A DNA stretch of 51,600 bases from an uncultured Alphaproteobacteria bacterium (GTDB lineage: Bacteria; Pseudomonadota; Alphaproteobacteria; Geminicoccales; Geminicoccaceae), in contig CALBAK010000083.1 of assembly GCA_937926445.1 (NCBI GenBank), positions 1 through 51,600 of the forward strand. Direction: 5' to 3'. Below are positions 24,843-33,911 of the stretch, in pieces. Positions within the stretch are counted from its first letter, which is position 1; each line of letters begins with the position of its first letter. Under the pieces are notes generated by a model. The model saw only the letters and a list, made by a program, of their open reading frames with translations. It had not been told where the DNA came from and did no database searches. The position numbers and the translations under genes are program-made.

Positions 24843-26702
24843 ATGGCCGACCGCCGCACGCTCTCGATCCTCGGTCTGGTGCTCGCCCTGGTGCTCCTGA
24901 TCGCCAGCACCGCCTGGGCGACGCTCACCCTAAGGCCCTACAAGGTCGACCTCACCCAGAACCGGCAATACACGATCGCCGAACCGACTCGGCAGCTCCT
25001 CGCGCGGATCCAGGAGCCGATCACGCTCCGCCTCTACGTCTCGCGGGGGGTGCGCGAGGCCAACCCGCTCCTCGCGTCCTACGCCGACCGGGTGCGCGAT
25101 CTCCTCAAAGCCTATGTCGCAGCGAGCAACGGCCGCATCCAGCTCGAGCTCGTCGATCCCGAGCCCTTCTCGCCCGAGGAGGACCGGGCGGTCGGCTTCG
25201 GCCTGCAGCCGATCGCTCTGGAGGGCGGCGCCAACGGTTACCTCGGCATCGCCGGCACCAACAGCACCGACGACGTCGACGTCATCCCGGTGCTCTCGCC
25301 CGAGCGCGAGCGCTTCCTCGAATACGATCTCTCGCGCCTGGTGTACAATCTCGCCAACCCCGAGAAGCCAGTGGTGGCGCTGATCTCGGGTCTTCCCATC
25401 AACGGCGACCCGCTCGCCCAGTATCGCCCCTGGCAGATCTACGAGCAGCTCGGCCAGTTCTTCTCGATCCGCTACCTCGGTGGCGACATCGCGAGCTTCG
25501 ATCCCGAGGTGAAGATCCTGCTCCTCGTCCACCCGACCCGGCTCTCGGACAAGACCCTTTTTGCGATCGACCAGTTCGTGCTCAAGGGTGGCAAGGTCCT
25601 GGCTTTCGTCGACCCCCATTCGGAGGCTGCGGCCATGCGCTCGCGCGTGCCCCAGCCCGGCGCCCAGGCCTCCTCGCTCGGTCCGCTCCTGGCCGCCTGG
25701 GGGGTCGAGCTCGAGGCCGGCAAGTTCGTGGCCGACCGACGCGCGGCGCGTCAGGTCCAGTACCCCTCGGGCGGCCGCCAGCAGATCGTCGACTATCTGG
25801 CCTGGCTCGCCTACGACCGGACGGCACTCGCCCCGGGCGAGGTGATCACGGCCGAGCTCAACCGCCTCACCTTCGCCTCGCCCGGCATCATCAAAAAGCG
25901 CGAGGGGGCCACGACCGAGCTCGTGCCGCTCGTCACCTCGAGCTCCGACAGCCAGGCCATGGAGGTCGACAAGATCGCGGCCTTCCCCGATCCGTTGGGC
26001 CTCATCCGCGCCTTCAAGCCGGACGGCGAGCGGCGGGTGATCGCCGCCCGCATCACGGGACCGGTCAAGTCCGCCTGGCCCGAGGCGCTGCCCGAGGGCG
26101 TGGAGACGCCGGCCGACCGGAAGACGGCTTCCGACGGCCCCGTCTCGATCGTCCTCGTGGCCGACACCGACCTGCTCGAGGACCGCGCCTGGCTCGCTAC
26201 TCAGAGCCTGTTGGGCCAACAGGTCACGGTACCGCTCGCCGACAATGCCAACTTCGTCGCCAACGCGCTCGACTATCTGGCGGGCTCCTCCGCCCTCGGC
26301 GGCTTGCGCGGTCGCGAAGTGACGCTGCGACCCTTCCTTCGGGTCGAGGAGATCCGCCGCGAGGCCGAGGCCAACTACCGAGCCAAGGAGCAGGAGCTGC
26401 TCGAGCGGCTCAAGCGCCTGCAGGACAAGCTCGCCTCGCTCGAGGTCAAGCGCGCAGGCGAAGAGGCGGCGCTCCTCACGGCCGAGCAGCGCGCCGAGAT
26501 CGACAAGGCCCGCGCCGAGCTCCTCGAGACCCGCCGCGAGCTGCGCGACGTGCAATATGCGTTGCGCCGCGACATCGAGACCTTGCGCGACCGGCTGCGG
26601 CTCGCGAACATCGTCGCCGTGCCGGTGCTCGTGGCGCTCGTCGGCATCGTCGTGGCCCTGGTCCGCAGCGCTCGCACGCGGCGCCGCTTCGCCACCGCCT
26701 GA
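24843..26702 (+). CDS. GldG-like ABC-transporter auxiliary protein
   Basis: 619 aa. An N-terminal membrane anchor (ILGLVLALVLLIASTAWATLTL) is followed by the GldG marker segment RPYKVDLTQNRQYTIAEPT, a large periplasmic domain with VALISGLPI, and KGGKVLAFVDPH. Near the C-terminus lies a long Glu/Lys/Arg coiled coil (about 515-585), then a second membrane helix (VAVPVLVALVGIVVALV). This is the architecture of GldG/ABC_transp_aux proteins, which act with GldA-GldF. In Bacteroidota they are needed for gliding; elsewhere their cargo is unknown. Confidence 0.92.
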   Translation: MADRRTLSILGLVLALVLLIASTAWATLTLRPYKVDLTQNRQYTIAEPTRQLLARIQEPITLRLYVSRGVREANPLLASYADRVRDLLKAYVAASNGRIQLELVDPEPFSPEEDRAVGFGLQPIALEGGANGYLGIAGTNSTDDVDVIPVLSPERERFLEYDLSRLVYNLANPEKPVVALISGLPINGDPLAQYRPWQIYEQLGQFFSIRYLGGDIASFDPEVKILLLVHPTRLSDKTLFAIDQFVLKGGKVLAFVDPHSEAAAMRSRVPQPGAQASSLGPLLAAWGVELEAGKFVADRRAARQVQYPSGGRQQIVDYLAWLAYDRTALAPGEVITAELNRLTFASPGIIKKREGATTELVPLVTSSSDSQAMEVDKIAAFPDPLGLIRAFKPDGERRVIAARITGPVKSAWPEALPEGVETPADRKTASDGPVSIVLVADTDLLEDRAWLATQSLLGQQVTVPLADNANFVANALDYLAGSSALGGLRGREVTLRPFLRVEEIRREAEANYRAKEQELLERLKRLQDKLASLEVKRAGEEAALLTAEQRAEIDKARAELLETRRELRDVQYALRRDIETLRDRLRLANIVAVPVLVALVGIVVALVRSARTRRRFATA

Positions 26703-26720
26703 GAAAGGGGGAGGCACGCC

Positions 26721-27794
26721 ATGTCGCCCAAGGGTTTTCTGGTGCTCGCCGCCCTGACACTCGGCGCGGTGGCGCTCGCCGCCCAGGCGGTGATGCAGCG
26801 CGATCTTCCGATCACCGCGATGACCGTCGACGAGCCGCTCCTGCCCGGGCTCGTCGACCGGCTCGCCGAGGTCGCCCGTATCGAGGTCGTGGCCGAGGGC
26901 CGCAAGGCCACCGTCCGCCGTGGTGAGCGCGGCTGGGTGGTCGAGGAGCTCGACGGCTACCCGGCCGATCCCGCCAAGGTCCAAGCGCTCGCCCGCGGCC
27001 TCGTCAACGCCCGCCTGCTCGAACCCAAGACCGACCGGCCGGAGCGCTACGCCCGCCTCGAGCTCGATTTCGGCCAGAACGAGAAGAGTCGCGCCCGCAA
27101 GGTGGTGCTGGCGGACGCCGAGGGTGCCGAAATCGCCTCCGTGGTGGTCGGCAAGACCCGCTACGGCGCCTTCGGCCCGGGCCGTGGGGCGGTCTACGTC
27201 CGCCGTGGGGACGAACCGCGCGCCTGGCTCGTCGACCGGCGGATCGAAGTGCCGGACGAGCCGCTCGGCTGGATCGATCGCCAGATCCTCGACATCCCGC
27301 GGGAGGCGATCGCGAGTGTCACGCTGCGGCCCGCCACGGGCGAGCCCGTGACCGCGTCGCGGACCAGTCGGGAGGCGAGCGAGCTCGCGCTCGACCGGGT
27401 GCCGGACGGCCGCGGCGTCGACAAGGACAAGCTCGAGCGCCTGCAGAGCGCGCTTTCGAGCCTGACCCTGCAGGACGTGCGTGCCGCCACCGAAGTTCGC
27501 TTCGCCGAGAGCGCACCGAAGGCACGCTTCGTCACCGTCGACGGCGTGGTGATCGAGACGGTCCTGCACAAGGAGGGCGAGGGCGACGACGCCACCTTCT
27601 GGGTGCGCTTCGCGGCGAGCACGGGCGAGCCCCTGCCCGGCCAGCCGGCCGAGGGTGCGAAGCCCGCCGCCGAGCAGGTGGCCCAGCTCGCCGCCCGGCT
27701 CGACGGCTGGGCCTTCAAGCTGTCGCGCTGGTCGGCCGAGCGGCTGGGCTGGGGCCGGGACGACCTCCTCCAGCCGGCCGACAAGACGAGCTGA
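26721..27794 (+). CDS. DUF4340 domain-containing protein
   Basis: 357 aa. An N-terminal signal anchor (FLVLAALTLGAVALAAQAVM) is followed by a soluble beta-rich domain in which RRGERGWVVEELDGYPADPAKVQALARGLVNARLLEPKT and the glycine-rich KTRYGAFGPGRGAVYVRRG match the DUF4340 pattern seen downstream of gldG-like genes in many bacteria. It is presumably the periplasmic partner of the GldG-like protein. The start follows AAAGGGGGAGG; the gene closes the operon. Confidence 0.88.
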   Translation: MSPKGFLVLAALTLGAVALAAQAVMQRDLPITAMTVDEPLLPGLVDRLAEVARIEVVAEGRKATVRRGERGWVVEELDGYPADPAKVQALARGLVNARLLEPKTDRPERYARLELDFGQNEKSRARKVVLADAEGAEIASVVVGKTRYGAFGPGRGAVYVRRGDEPRAWLVDRRIEVPDEPLGWIDRQILDIPREAIASVTLRPATGEPVTASRTSREASELALDRVPDGRGVDKDKLERLQSALSSLTLQDVRAATEVRFAESAPKARFVTVDGVVIETVLHKEGEGDDATFWVRFAASTGEPLPGQPAEGAKPAAEQVAQLAARLDGWAFKLSRWSAERLGWGRDDLLQPADKTS

Positions 27795-27887
27795 GCCGAG
27801 GAGCGCCCCGCCCCGGGTCCGGTCTTTCCGGCCGGCCGTTTCGTGCTAGGCTGAATGCGGCCGGGTGAACCCGGCGGAGGAGCCGTT

Positions 27888-30800
27888 CTGGACGTCGAGG
27901 CCTGGCTCGCGAGCCTCGGGCTCGAGCGTTACGCGGCCGCGTTCCGCGCCAACGACGTCGACCGCGAGGTCCTGCTCGCGCTCACCGACGCGGACCTCCG
28001 GACGCTTGGTGTCGCCTCGCTCGGGCACAGGAAGCGCCTCCTGGCGGCGATCGGCGCGCTCGCCGCCGCACCCGTCGAGGCTAGCGGACCACGCGAGGTC
28101 GGCCGCCGGCCGGTGGCGGTGCTGTTCTGCGACCTCGTGGGCTACACGCGGCTCTCGGCGACCACCGACCCGGAGCGGGTCCACGATCTCCTGCAGCGCT
28201 TCTTCGCCACCGCCGACCGGCTGGTCGTCGAGCACGGCGGCACGATCGACAAACATATCGGCGACTGCGTCATGGCGCTGTTCGGCGCGCCGCGCGCCAC
28301 CGGCGACGACGTCGACCGGGCGATCTCTTGCGCCCGCGCGCTGATCGAGACCGTGGGAGGGCTCGCCGGCCCGGGCGAGCCCCCGCTCGCGGTGCACATC
28401 GGGCTGGCGCTCGGCGAGGTCGTGGCCGGCCCGACCGGCAGCGATGCGCACAGCGCCTACACGGTCACCGGCGACGCCGTGAACCTCGCGGCACGGCTCG
28501 CCGACCGCGCCGGTGCAGGCGAGATCCTGGTCGCCGAGTCGGTCCGCAGGGCGGCGCGCGGCCCCTTCCCCTTCCACGAAGCGGGCGAGCTCGGCCTCGA
28601 CGGGCTCGACCGGCCGGTGCGCGCGCTGCGGATCGAGCCCGGGGTCGTGCCCGAGCCGGGCGCCCCCGCGACTCCCTTCGTCGGCCGCCGCGGCGAGCTC
28701 GCCCAGCTCGAGGGCCTGCTCCTTTCCTGCCATCGCGACGGCGCCGGGCGGACCGTGCTGGTGCGCGGTGAGGCCGGTATCGGCAAGTCGAGGCTGTTGC
28801 GCGAGCTCGTCGCCGGCGCCCGCGGCTTTCGTGCCCACGAGGCGCTGGTGCTCGACTTCGGCGGCGGCGGCCGGGGTCGCGTCGCGACCGAGCTCGCGCT
28901 CGGCCTCCTCGACCTCGCCCCGACCGCCTCGCCCGAGGAGCGCGCGCTCGCGGCCGAGGCGGCGGTCGCGCGAGGTGCGGTCGCCGCCGATCTCGGCCTC
29001 CACCTGCGCGATCTCCTGAGCGCGGCCCTACCGCCCGAGCTCAGCGCCCTGCGCGCCGCCATGCAGGAGACCACGCGCCACGAGGGCCGCGGTCGGGCGC
29101 TCGCCGCGCTCCTGCGCGCCGCCGCCGCTGCCCAGCCGCGCCTCCTCTTGGTCGAGGACCTGCACTGGGCCGATCCGGCGATACTGGGCGAGCTCGCCGC
29201 CCTCGCCCGGACCGTTCCCGAGTGTCCCGCCCTCCTCCTCTCGACCACCCGGCCGGAGGGCGACCCGCTCGAGCGCGGTTGGCGCACGCTGGCGGCCGAC
29301 GCGCCGCTTTCGGTGATCGAGCTCGGCCCGCTCGCTGCCGCCGAAGCCGAGGCGCTGGCGGGGCGGATTCTCGCCGCCGAGGCCGAGATGTCGGCTCGCT
29401 GCGCGAGCCGCTCGGGCGGCAACCCCCTGTTCCTCGAGCAGCTCGCTCGCACTTCCCTCGACCGGGGCGAAGACGCCCTGCCCGAGACCGTGCAGAGCCT
29501 GGTGCTCGCCCGAGTCGACCGGCTCGCCGCGCGCGACCGGGCGACCCTGCAGGCCGCCTCGGTGCTCGGCCAGCGCTTCGAGCACGAGGCGCTGCGCGCG
29601 GTCGCCGCCGATCCCGCTGCGGGCTGCGACGAGCCGATCCGCCGGGGCCTCGTCCGGCCACGCGGCGAGGCCTTCCTCTTCGCCCACGCGCTGATCCGCG
29701 AGAGCGTCTACGCCTCGCTCCTGCAGGAGCGGCGCCGCGAGCTGCACCGTCGGGCGGCCGCCTGGTACGCGAGCCGCGATCCCCTCCTGCGCGCCGAGCA
29801 TCTCGTGCTCGCCGAGGATCCCGAGGCCGCGACGGCGCTCCTGGCCGCGGCCCGCGGCGAGGCGGCCGGAGCGCGCCTGTCCGCCACGCGCGATCTGTTG
29901 GCTCGCGCCTATTCGCTCGCGCGCGAGCCGGTGCTGCGGGCGGCGATCGCCACCGAGCTCGGTCGGGTCCTCCTCGAGCTCGGCGCCGCCGAGCCTGCGC
30001 TCGCCGCCTTCGAGCGAGCGCTGGCCGCCGCCGAGGACCCCGCCGGCCGGGCGCACGCCCGGCTCGGCCTCGCCGGCTGCCTCCGCCTCGTCGACCGGCT
30101 GCCCGAGGCACTCGCGCTCGTCGACGCCCTCGAGCCGGAGGCCCGCGCGCTCGGCGACGACGAGCTCCTCGCCCGCGTCCTGCACCTGCGCGGCAACCTG
30201 CTCTTTCCGCTCGGCCGCATCGCCGCGTGCCGGGTCGCCCACGAAGGCGCTCTCGAGGCGGCCCGTGCCGCCGGCTCGGCCGAGCTCGAGGCCCGCGCTC
30301 TGGGCGGGATCGGCGACGCCGCCTTTCTGGCCGGCCGCCTGCGCACGGCGCGCGCCGCTTTCGAGGGCTGCGTCGCCAAGGCCCGCGCGGAACGACTGCC
30401 AGGGGTCGCGGTCGCCAACCTGCCGATGGCCGCCTGGGGCCGGCTGGTCGCCGGCGAGCCAGCCGGAGCCCGCGGGGCTGCCGAGGAGACGGTCGAGCAG
30501 GTGCGCGCCACCGGTCGGCTCCGCCCCGAGCTCGTCGCCCGGCATGTGCTGTTCCTGCTCGACAGCGCCGCGGGCGCGCTCGACGCCGCGCTCGCCCAGG
30601 TGGAGCGGGCCGAACGGCTGGTCGAGACGCTCGGCGCCCGCCGCTTCGCTGCCGAGAACATGGCTTTCCGGGCCGAGCTCTTTCGCCTGGATGGTCGACG
30701 GACGGCCGCTCTCGGGCTGCTCCGCGAGGCCTTGGCGGAGTGTCGGCGCGGCGACATGGCCTTCGCGGGCCCCGTGGTGCTGGGCGGGATCGTCGCCACC

Positions 30801-31199
30801 ACCGACGATCCGGAGGAACGGCACGCCGCCCTCGCCGAGGGCCGAGTCGTCCTCGCGGGCGGCTCGCCCAGCCACACGCATCTGCTGTTCGGCCGCGACG
30901 CGATCGAGGGCTGCCTCGCGGCCGGCGAGCTCGATACCGCTCTTGCGCTCGCCGACGCCCTCGAGGCGTACACGGCCGCCGAGCCGGTCGCGTGGGCGAG
31001 TTTCTGGATCGCCCGCGCCCGCGCACTCGCGGCCCTGCACCGCGCCGGACCGAGCCCGGCGCTCGCTGCCCGTCTCGCCGCCCTCGCCGCCGAAGCGGAG
31101 CGCATCGGCTGCCTGCGCGAGCGCGACGTGCTGCGGGCCCTTGCCGGCACCGGCCGGGCGGGCGAGGCTCGCGCCGCATCCAGTCGGGAGGCCCCGTGA
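27888..31199 (+). CDS. SAM-domain class III adenylate/guanylate cyclase with AAA ATPase and TPR-like tail
   Basis: About 1103 aa. Domains in order: SAM domain (VEAWLASLGLERYAAAFRAND...), class III cyclase domain (FCDLVGYTRLS with the metal Asp, KHIGDCVMALFG, TVTGDAVNLAARL), an AAA/STAND ATPase (GEAGIGKSRLL, LLLVEDLHWAD), then ~500 residues of Ala/Leu-rich TPR-like helices. The start is placed at CTG 27888: GGAGGAG sits 5 nt before it and the SAM homology begins at the next residue. The upstream in-frame ATG at 27855 has no Shine-Dalgarno. The protein is probably a soluble sensor that makes cAMP or cGMP. The stop overlaps the aldolase start (GTGA). Confidence 0.9.
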   Translation: MDVEAWLASLGLERYAAAFRANDVDREVLLALTDADLRTLGVASLGHRKRLLAAIGALAAAPVEASGPREVGRRPVAVLFCDLVGYTRLSATTDPERVHDLLQRFFATADRLVVEHGGTIDKHIGDCVMALFGAPRATGDDVDRAISCARALIETVGGLAGPGEPPLAVHIGLALGEVVAGPTGSDAHSAYTVTGDAVNLAARLADRAGAGEILVAESVRRAARGPFPFHEAGELGLDGLDRPVRALRIEPGVVPEPGAPATPFVGRRGELAQLEGLLLSCHRDGAGRTVLVRGEAGIGKSRLLRELVAGARGFRAHEALVLDFGGGGRGRVATELALGLLDLAPTASPEERALAAEAAVARGAVAADLGLHLRDLLSAALPPELSALRAAMQETTRHEGRGRALAALLRAAAAAQPRLLLVEDLHWADPAILGELAALARTVPECPALLLSTTRPEGDPLERGWRTLAADAPLSVIELGPLAAAEAEALAGRILAAEAEMSARCASRSGGNPLFLEQLARTSLDRGEDALPETVQSLVLARVDRLAARDRATLQAASVLGQRFEHEALRAVAADPAAGCDEPIRRGLVRPRGEAFLFAHALIRESVYASLLQERRRELHRRAAAWYASRDPLLRAEHLVLAEDPEAATALLAAARGEAAGARLSATRDLLARAYSLAREPVLRAAIATELGRVLLELGAAEPALAAFERALAAAEDPAGRAHARLGLAGCLRLVDRLPEALALVDALEPEARALGDDELLARVLHLRGNLLFPLGRIAACRVAHEGALEAARAAGSAELEARALGGIGDAAFLAGRLRTARAAFEGCVAKARAERLPGVAVANLPMAAWGRLVAGEPAGARGAAEETVEQVRATGRLRPELVARHVLFLLDSAAGALDAALAQVERAERLVETLGARRFAAENMAFRAELFRLDGRRTAALGLLREALAECRRGDMAFAGPVVLGGIVATTDDPEERHAALAEGRVVLAGGSPSHTHLLFGRDAIEGCLAAGELDTALALADALEAYTAAEPVAWASFWIARARALAALHRAGPSPALAARLAALAAEAERIGCLRERDVLRALAGTGRAGEARAASSREAP

Positions 31200-31996
31200 G
31201 CCGGCTCGTCAACCCCTTGAAAGAGAAGCTCGGCCGCGGCGAGACGGTGATCGGCACCTTCGTCTCGCTGCCGAGCCCGCCCTTCGTCCAGATCCTCGCC
31301 GGCTGCGGGTTCGATTTCCTCATCGTCGACTGCGAGCACGGGCCCATCTCGGCCGAGACCGCGCAGGCGATGATCACCGCGACCGCCGTGGCCCCCTGCG
31401 TGCCGCTCGCCCGGGTACCGTGGAACCTGCCCTGGCTCGCCAAGCCTCTGCTCGACTCGGGTGCCCTAGGCATCGTTTTCCCGCTGATCCGCGGGCCCGA
31501 GGACGCCCGCGCGGCGGTCGGCGCCTGTCGCTACGCGCCGGCGGGCGAGCGCGGCTGGGGCCCCTTCTACGCCCCCTCGCGCTGGGGCCTCGGGCCGTTC
31601 GCCTACAGCGGCTCGGCGGATGCCGCGATCCTCACGATCCTTCTGATCGAGCATGTCGACGCGGTCCGGGCGATCGACGAGATCTGTGCGACGCCCGGCG
31701 TGGATGTCGCGATGATCGCGCCCTACGACCTCTCGACGAGCCTCGGCAGGCCCGGCGCTTTCGAGGATCCGGCTTTCTGTGACGCTGTCTCCGAGGCCGA
31801 GCGCGGGATCCGCGCCGCCGGGGTCACGCTCGGCGGCCTCGCAGCCACGGCCGAACGCGCCAACGCGTTGGTCGCACGCGGCTACCGGTTCCTCTGCCTC
31901 GCTTACGACGTGCTCTTGATCGAAACCGCGATGCGTGGCCTCCTGGGCGGCATCGAGCGGTCGACCGGACTTCCCGGACCCGCCCCTCCGTCCTAG
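31196..31996 (+). CDS. HpcH/HpaI-family class II aldolase
   Basis: 266 aa from a GTG at 31196 overlapping the cyclase stop by 4 nt. The base histidine is in DCEHGP, the substrate arginine in ARVPW, and the metal ligands in LIEHVDAV (Glu) and IAPYDLS (Asp), all in family order. These Mg/Mn-dependent enzymes cleave 2-keto-4-hydroxy acids to pyruvate plus an aldehyde. Coupling to a signalling cyclase is unusual. The 3' end overlaps the convergent anti-sigma gene by 4 nt. Confidence 0.92.
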   Translation: MSRLVNPLKEKLGRGETVIGTFVSLPSPPFVQILAGCGFDFLIVDCEHGPISAETAQAMITATAVAPCVPLARVPWNLPWLAKPLLDSGALGIVFPLIRGPEDARAAVGACRYAPAGERGWGPFYAPSRWGLGPFAYSGSADAAILTILLIEHVDAVRAIDEICATPGVDVAMIAPYDLSTSLGRPGAFEDPAFCDAVSEAERGIRAAGVTLGGLAATAERANALVARGYRFLCLAYDVLLIETAMRGLLGGIERSTGLPGPAPPS

Positions 31997-32985
31997 AGCG
32001 GCTTCGGGTTGTCGGCAGCGACCTTGGTCGGTGCCACCTCGCGGAGCGGCGCGGCGTTTTCGGCCACCGGCGGGGCCGCTGTCTGAACGGCCGGCACAGG
32101 CTCGACTCCGGCACGGATCGGCCGCGGCTCTCCGGTTGCCCCTTTCGCTTTGCCGGCCGGCACGGGCGCCGGCGCGACCGGCTGGCGGATGCCACTCACC
32201 ACCGAATGGACCGCCTGCAGCAGCTCCGGGCTTTCGGCCGGACCCACGAGGGCGAACACGAGCCGGCCGCGCCGCCAGTGCAGAGAGACCAGGCTCTCGC
32301 CGACCATGGTGAAGGCCTGCTCGGCATTCGAGGAGACCACGCCCACATAGAGGTCGACGATCCGGCCCTGGCTGTCGGTCCAGGCGAGCCGCACGGCCGG
32401 CGCGCTGCCGCCGTCGAGCACCTGGCCGCCGACCGGCACGAGGCCGAGCCCGCGAAGATCCGGGAGTTCCAGCGGCTGGTCGCGCAGGTGGCCGGCGAGC
32501 CAGGCAAGCGAGCGGTCGCGGTCGCCCTCCGGCCGCACCTTGGTATGTTGACCGAAGCCGCCACCGAAGGGGAACTCCGGAACCGACAGCTCCGGCTCGT
32601 AGACGATCGCGGTCGCAATCTCGGGCTCGGCCCGCCAAGCCTCGAGCGCACCGAACGCGGCCAGCGTCAGCACACTCGCCGCCACGAGGCCGGCGGCCGC
32701 ATGCAGCATCAGGCGCCGACGGCGCAAACGAAGAACCGTGTCGGCCAGCGCTCGCTGCAGCTCCGGAGCGAAGCCTTCCGCGTACCGGTCGAGCCCCTTG
32801 CGGATCCGTGCGAGAGCCGCGAGCTGCCGCCGATAAGCCTCGACCCTCTCGCGATCGCCACCCTCGATCAGGAGATGGGTCAACACCGCCGCGCGGCGCT
32901 GACCCGGCAGGCGGCCATCCACCAGCGCGTGCAGTTCGCCTTCGTCAACCGTCGACCGCGCAGATGCGGCGCCGCTCTGGTTCAT
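31993..32985 (-). CDS. Membrane anti-sigma factor
   Basis: 330 aa. The cytosolic N-terminal domain (GELHALVDGRLPGQRRAAVLTHL, residues 17-38) has the ASD-like start seen in anti-sigma factors of ECF systems but no zinc motif. A single membrane helix at about 92-114 is followed by a periplasmic domain (about 115-270) and a Pro/Ala-rich tail. The start overlaps the sigma-factor stop, so the pair is translationally coupled. It probably sequesters the sigma factor until an envelope or oxidative signal acts. Confidence 0.88.
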   Translation of the reverse strand: MNQSGAASARSTVDEGELHALVDGRLPGQRRAAVLTHLLIEGGDRERVEAYRRQLAALARIRKGLDRYAEGFAPELQRALADTVLRLRRRRLMLHAAAGLVAASVLTLAAFGALEAWRAEPEIATAIVYEPELSVPEFPFGGGFGQHTKVRPEGDRDRSLAWLAGHLRDQPLELPDLRGLGLVPVGGQVLDGGSAPAVRLAWTDSQGRIVDLYVGVVSSNAEQAFTMVGESLVSLHWRRGRLVFALVGPAESPELLQAVHSVVSGIRQPVAPAPVPAGKAKGATGEPRPIRAGVEPVPAVQTAAPPVAENAAPLREVAPTKVAADNPKPL

Positions 32986-33515
32986 TTCACGACTCGCAGC
33001 CTCGCCGCCGTCCCACCGTGCGCGGTAAGGCGACGCAACGCCTCCCGCCCGCGCGACAGCCGCGACATGACCGTTCCTACGGGAACACCTATCACATTTG
33101 CAGCCTCCAGGTAGCTGAGACCCTCGAGGCCGACCAGCAAGACCACCTCGCGTTGTTCTTTCGGCAACACCTGCAGTGCGGCAACCAGGTCACGCAACTC
33201 GACCCAGTCCTGTTGGCGCGGCGGTGCCAGGAGATCGGCGATCACCGTCTCGATCGGCACTTCGCCGCGACGGGTCTGTCGCCTGCGGTGGCCGTCCACG
33301 AAGATATTGTGAAGCGTGGTGAAAAGATAAGCCCGTAAGTCGTTGACTTTGCGCCATGAACGCGCCTGGGAGATGACCCGGACCAAGCATTCCTGGACGA
33401 GATCGTCGGCATCGTGCGGGTCGCCCACCAGGAGGAGCGCGTAGCGCCGCAGGCCGGATACGTGCTCGAGCACCTCCTCGTCGACCGATCGACGCCGAGC
33501 CGATGTGGCCGTCAC
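32982..33515 (-). CDS. ECF-type RNA polymerase sigma factor
   Basis: 177 aa from a GTG at 33515 with GGAGAG 8 nt upstream. The frame is open for another 118 codons upstream but without coding character. Region 2 is DPHDADDLVQECLVRVI...WRKVNDLRAYLFTTLHNIFVD, and region 4 is LPKEQREVVLLVGLEGLSYLEAANVIGVPVGTVMSRLSRGR. Overlap with the anti-sigma gene and a possible self-recognised promoter upstream suggest autoregulation. Confidence 0.92.
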   Translation of the reverse strand: MTATSARRRSVDEEVLEHVSGLRRYALLLVGDPHDADDLVQECLVRVISQARSWRKVNDLRAYLFTTLHNIFVDGHRRRQTRRGEVPIETVIADLLAPPRQQDWVELRDLVAALQVLPKEQREVVLLVGLEGLSYLEAANVIGVPVGTVMSRLSRGREALRRLTAHGGTAARLRVVK

Positions 33516-33625
33516 GCCGCTCTCCGCCGGATCGGTAGCGCTCTCGTCGGGGTAGGGGTCCCAGGGCAAGACTGGGCCTCCGTGTTGTGGTTGCGTCTTG
33601 TTGCCGGGCAGTCGCCGGTGGCAAC

Positions 33626-33651
33626 AACCTGCCGTGGCGCACCCGGGTTCC
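33626..33651 (-). promoter_or_regulatory. Possible ECF-type autoregulatory promoter
   Basis: On the minus strand GGAACC (33651-33646), 17 nt, then GTT (33628-33626). GGAAC with a GTT-type -10 is the usual form of promoters read by this class of sigma factor, and it lies 111 bp upstream of the sigma gene start. Confidence 0.4.
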
Positions 33652-33752
33652 GCGAGTACGCGCCGCTCGTGTCGAACGACCTGACACCGTTGAACACATG
33701 CCGGCGTCGGATGCAACCCTGGAGGCAGGGTGCGACCGCACGCGCAAGAAGG

Positions 33753-33781
33753 GGCTCCACCGGGTTCGCGCCGGTGGAGCC
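33753..33781 (-). terminator. Strong hairpin downstream of phaC
   Basis: Perfect 11-bp stem GGCTCCACCGG/CCGGTGGAGCC with a 7-nt loop. Read in the phaC direction it is followed by CCTTCTT. It lies 131 bp after the phaC stop and upstream of the sigma-gene promoter, so it would insulate the two units. Confidence 0.65.
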
Positions 33782-33911
33782 GAGCTTTGGGCGGTGAACA
33801 TGCGAGGCTCGCCCGCGGCCCACTGTCGGCCGAGACGACCCGGGGCGCACGCTGCACCCCTCCCCGCATCTCCGAGGACGTGGCTGCCGCCCGCTTATTC
33901 CGTCGTTCGGT

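Noticed and set aside
24930-27569. Long antisense open frame (879 codons) opposite the GldG-like and DUF4340 genes
   Set aside because: A mirror of the strong codon bias of the plus-strand genes; the plus strand has clear domains and membrane segments, the antisense translation has none.
33516-33869. N-terminal extension of the ECF sigma factor
   Set aside because: The upstream open frame is Cys/Pro/Arg-rich without sigma-factor homology and contains the hairpin at 33753; the GTG at 33515 has a well-spaced Shine-Dalgarno.
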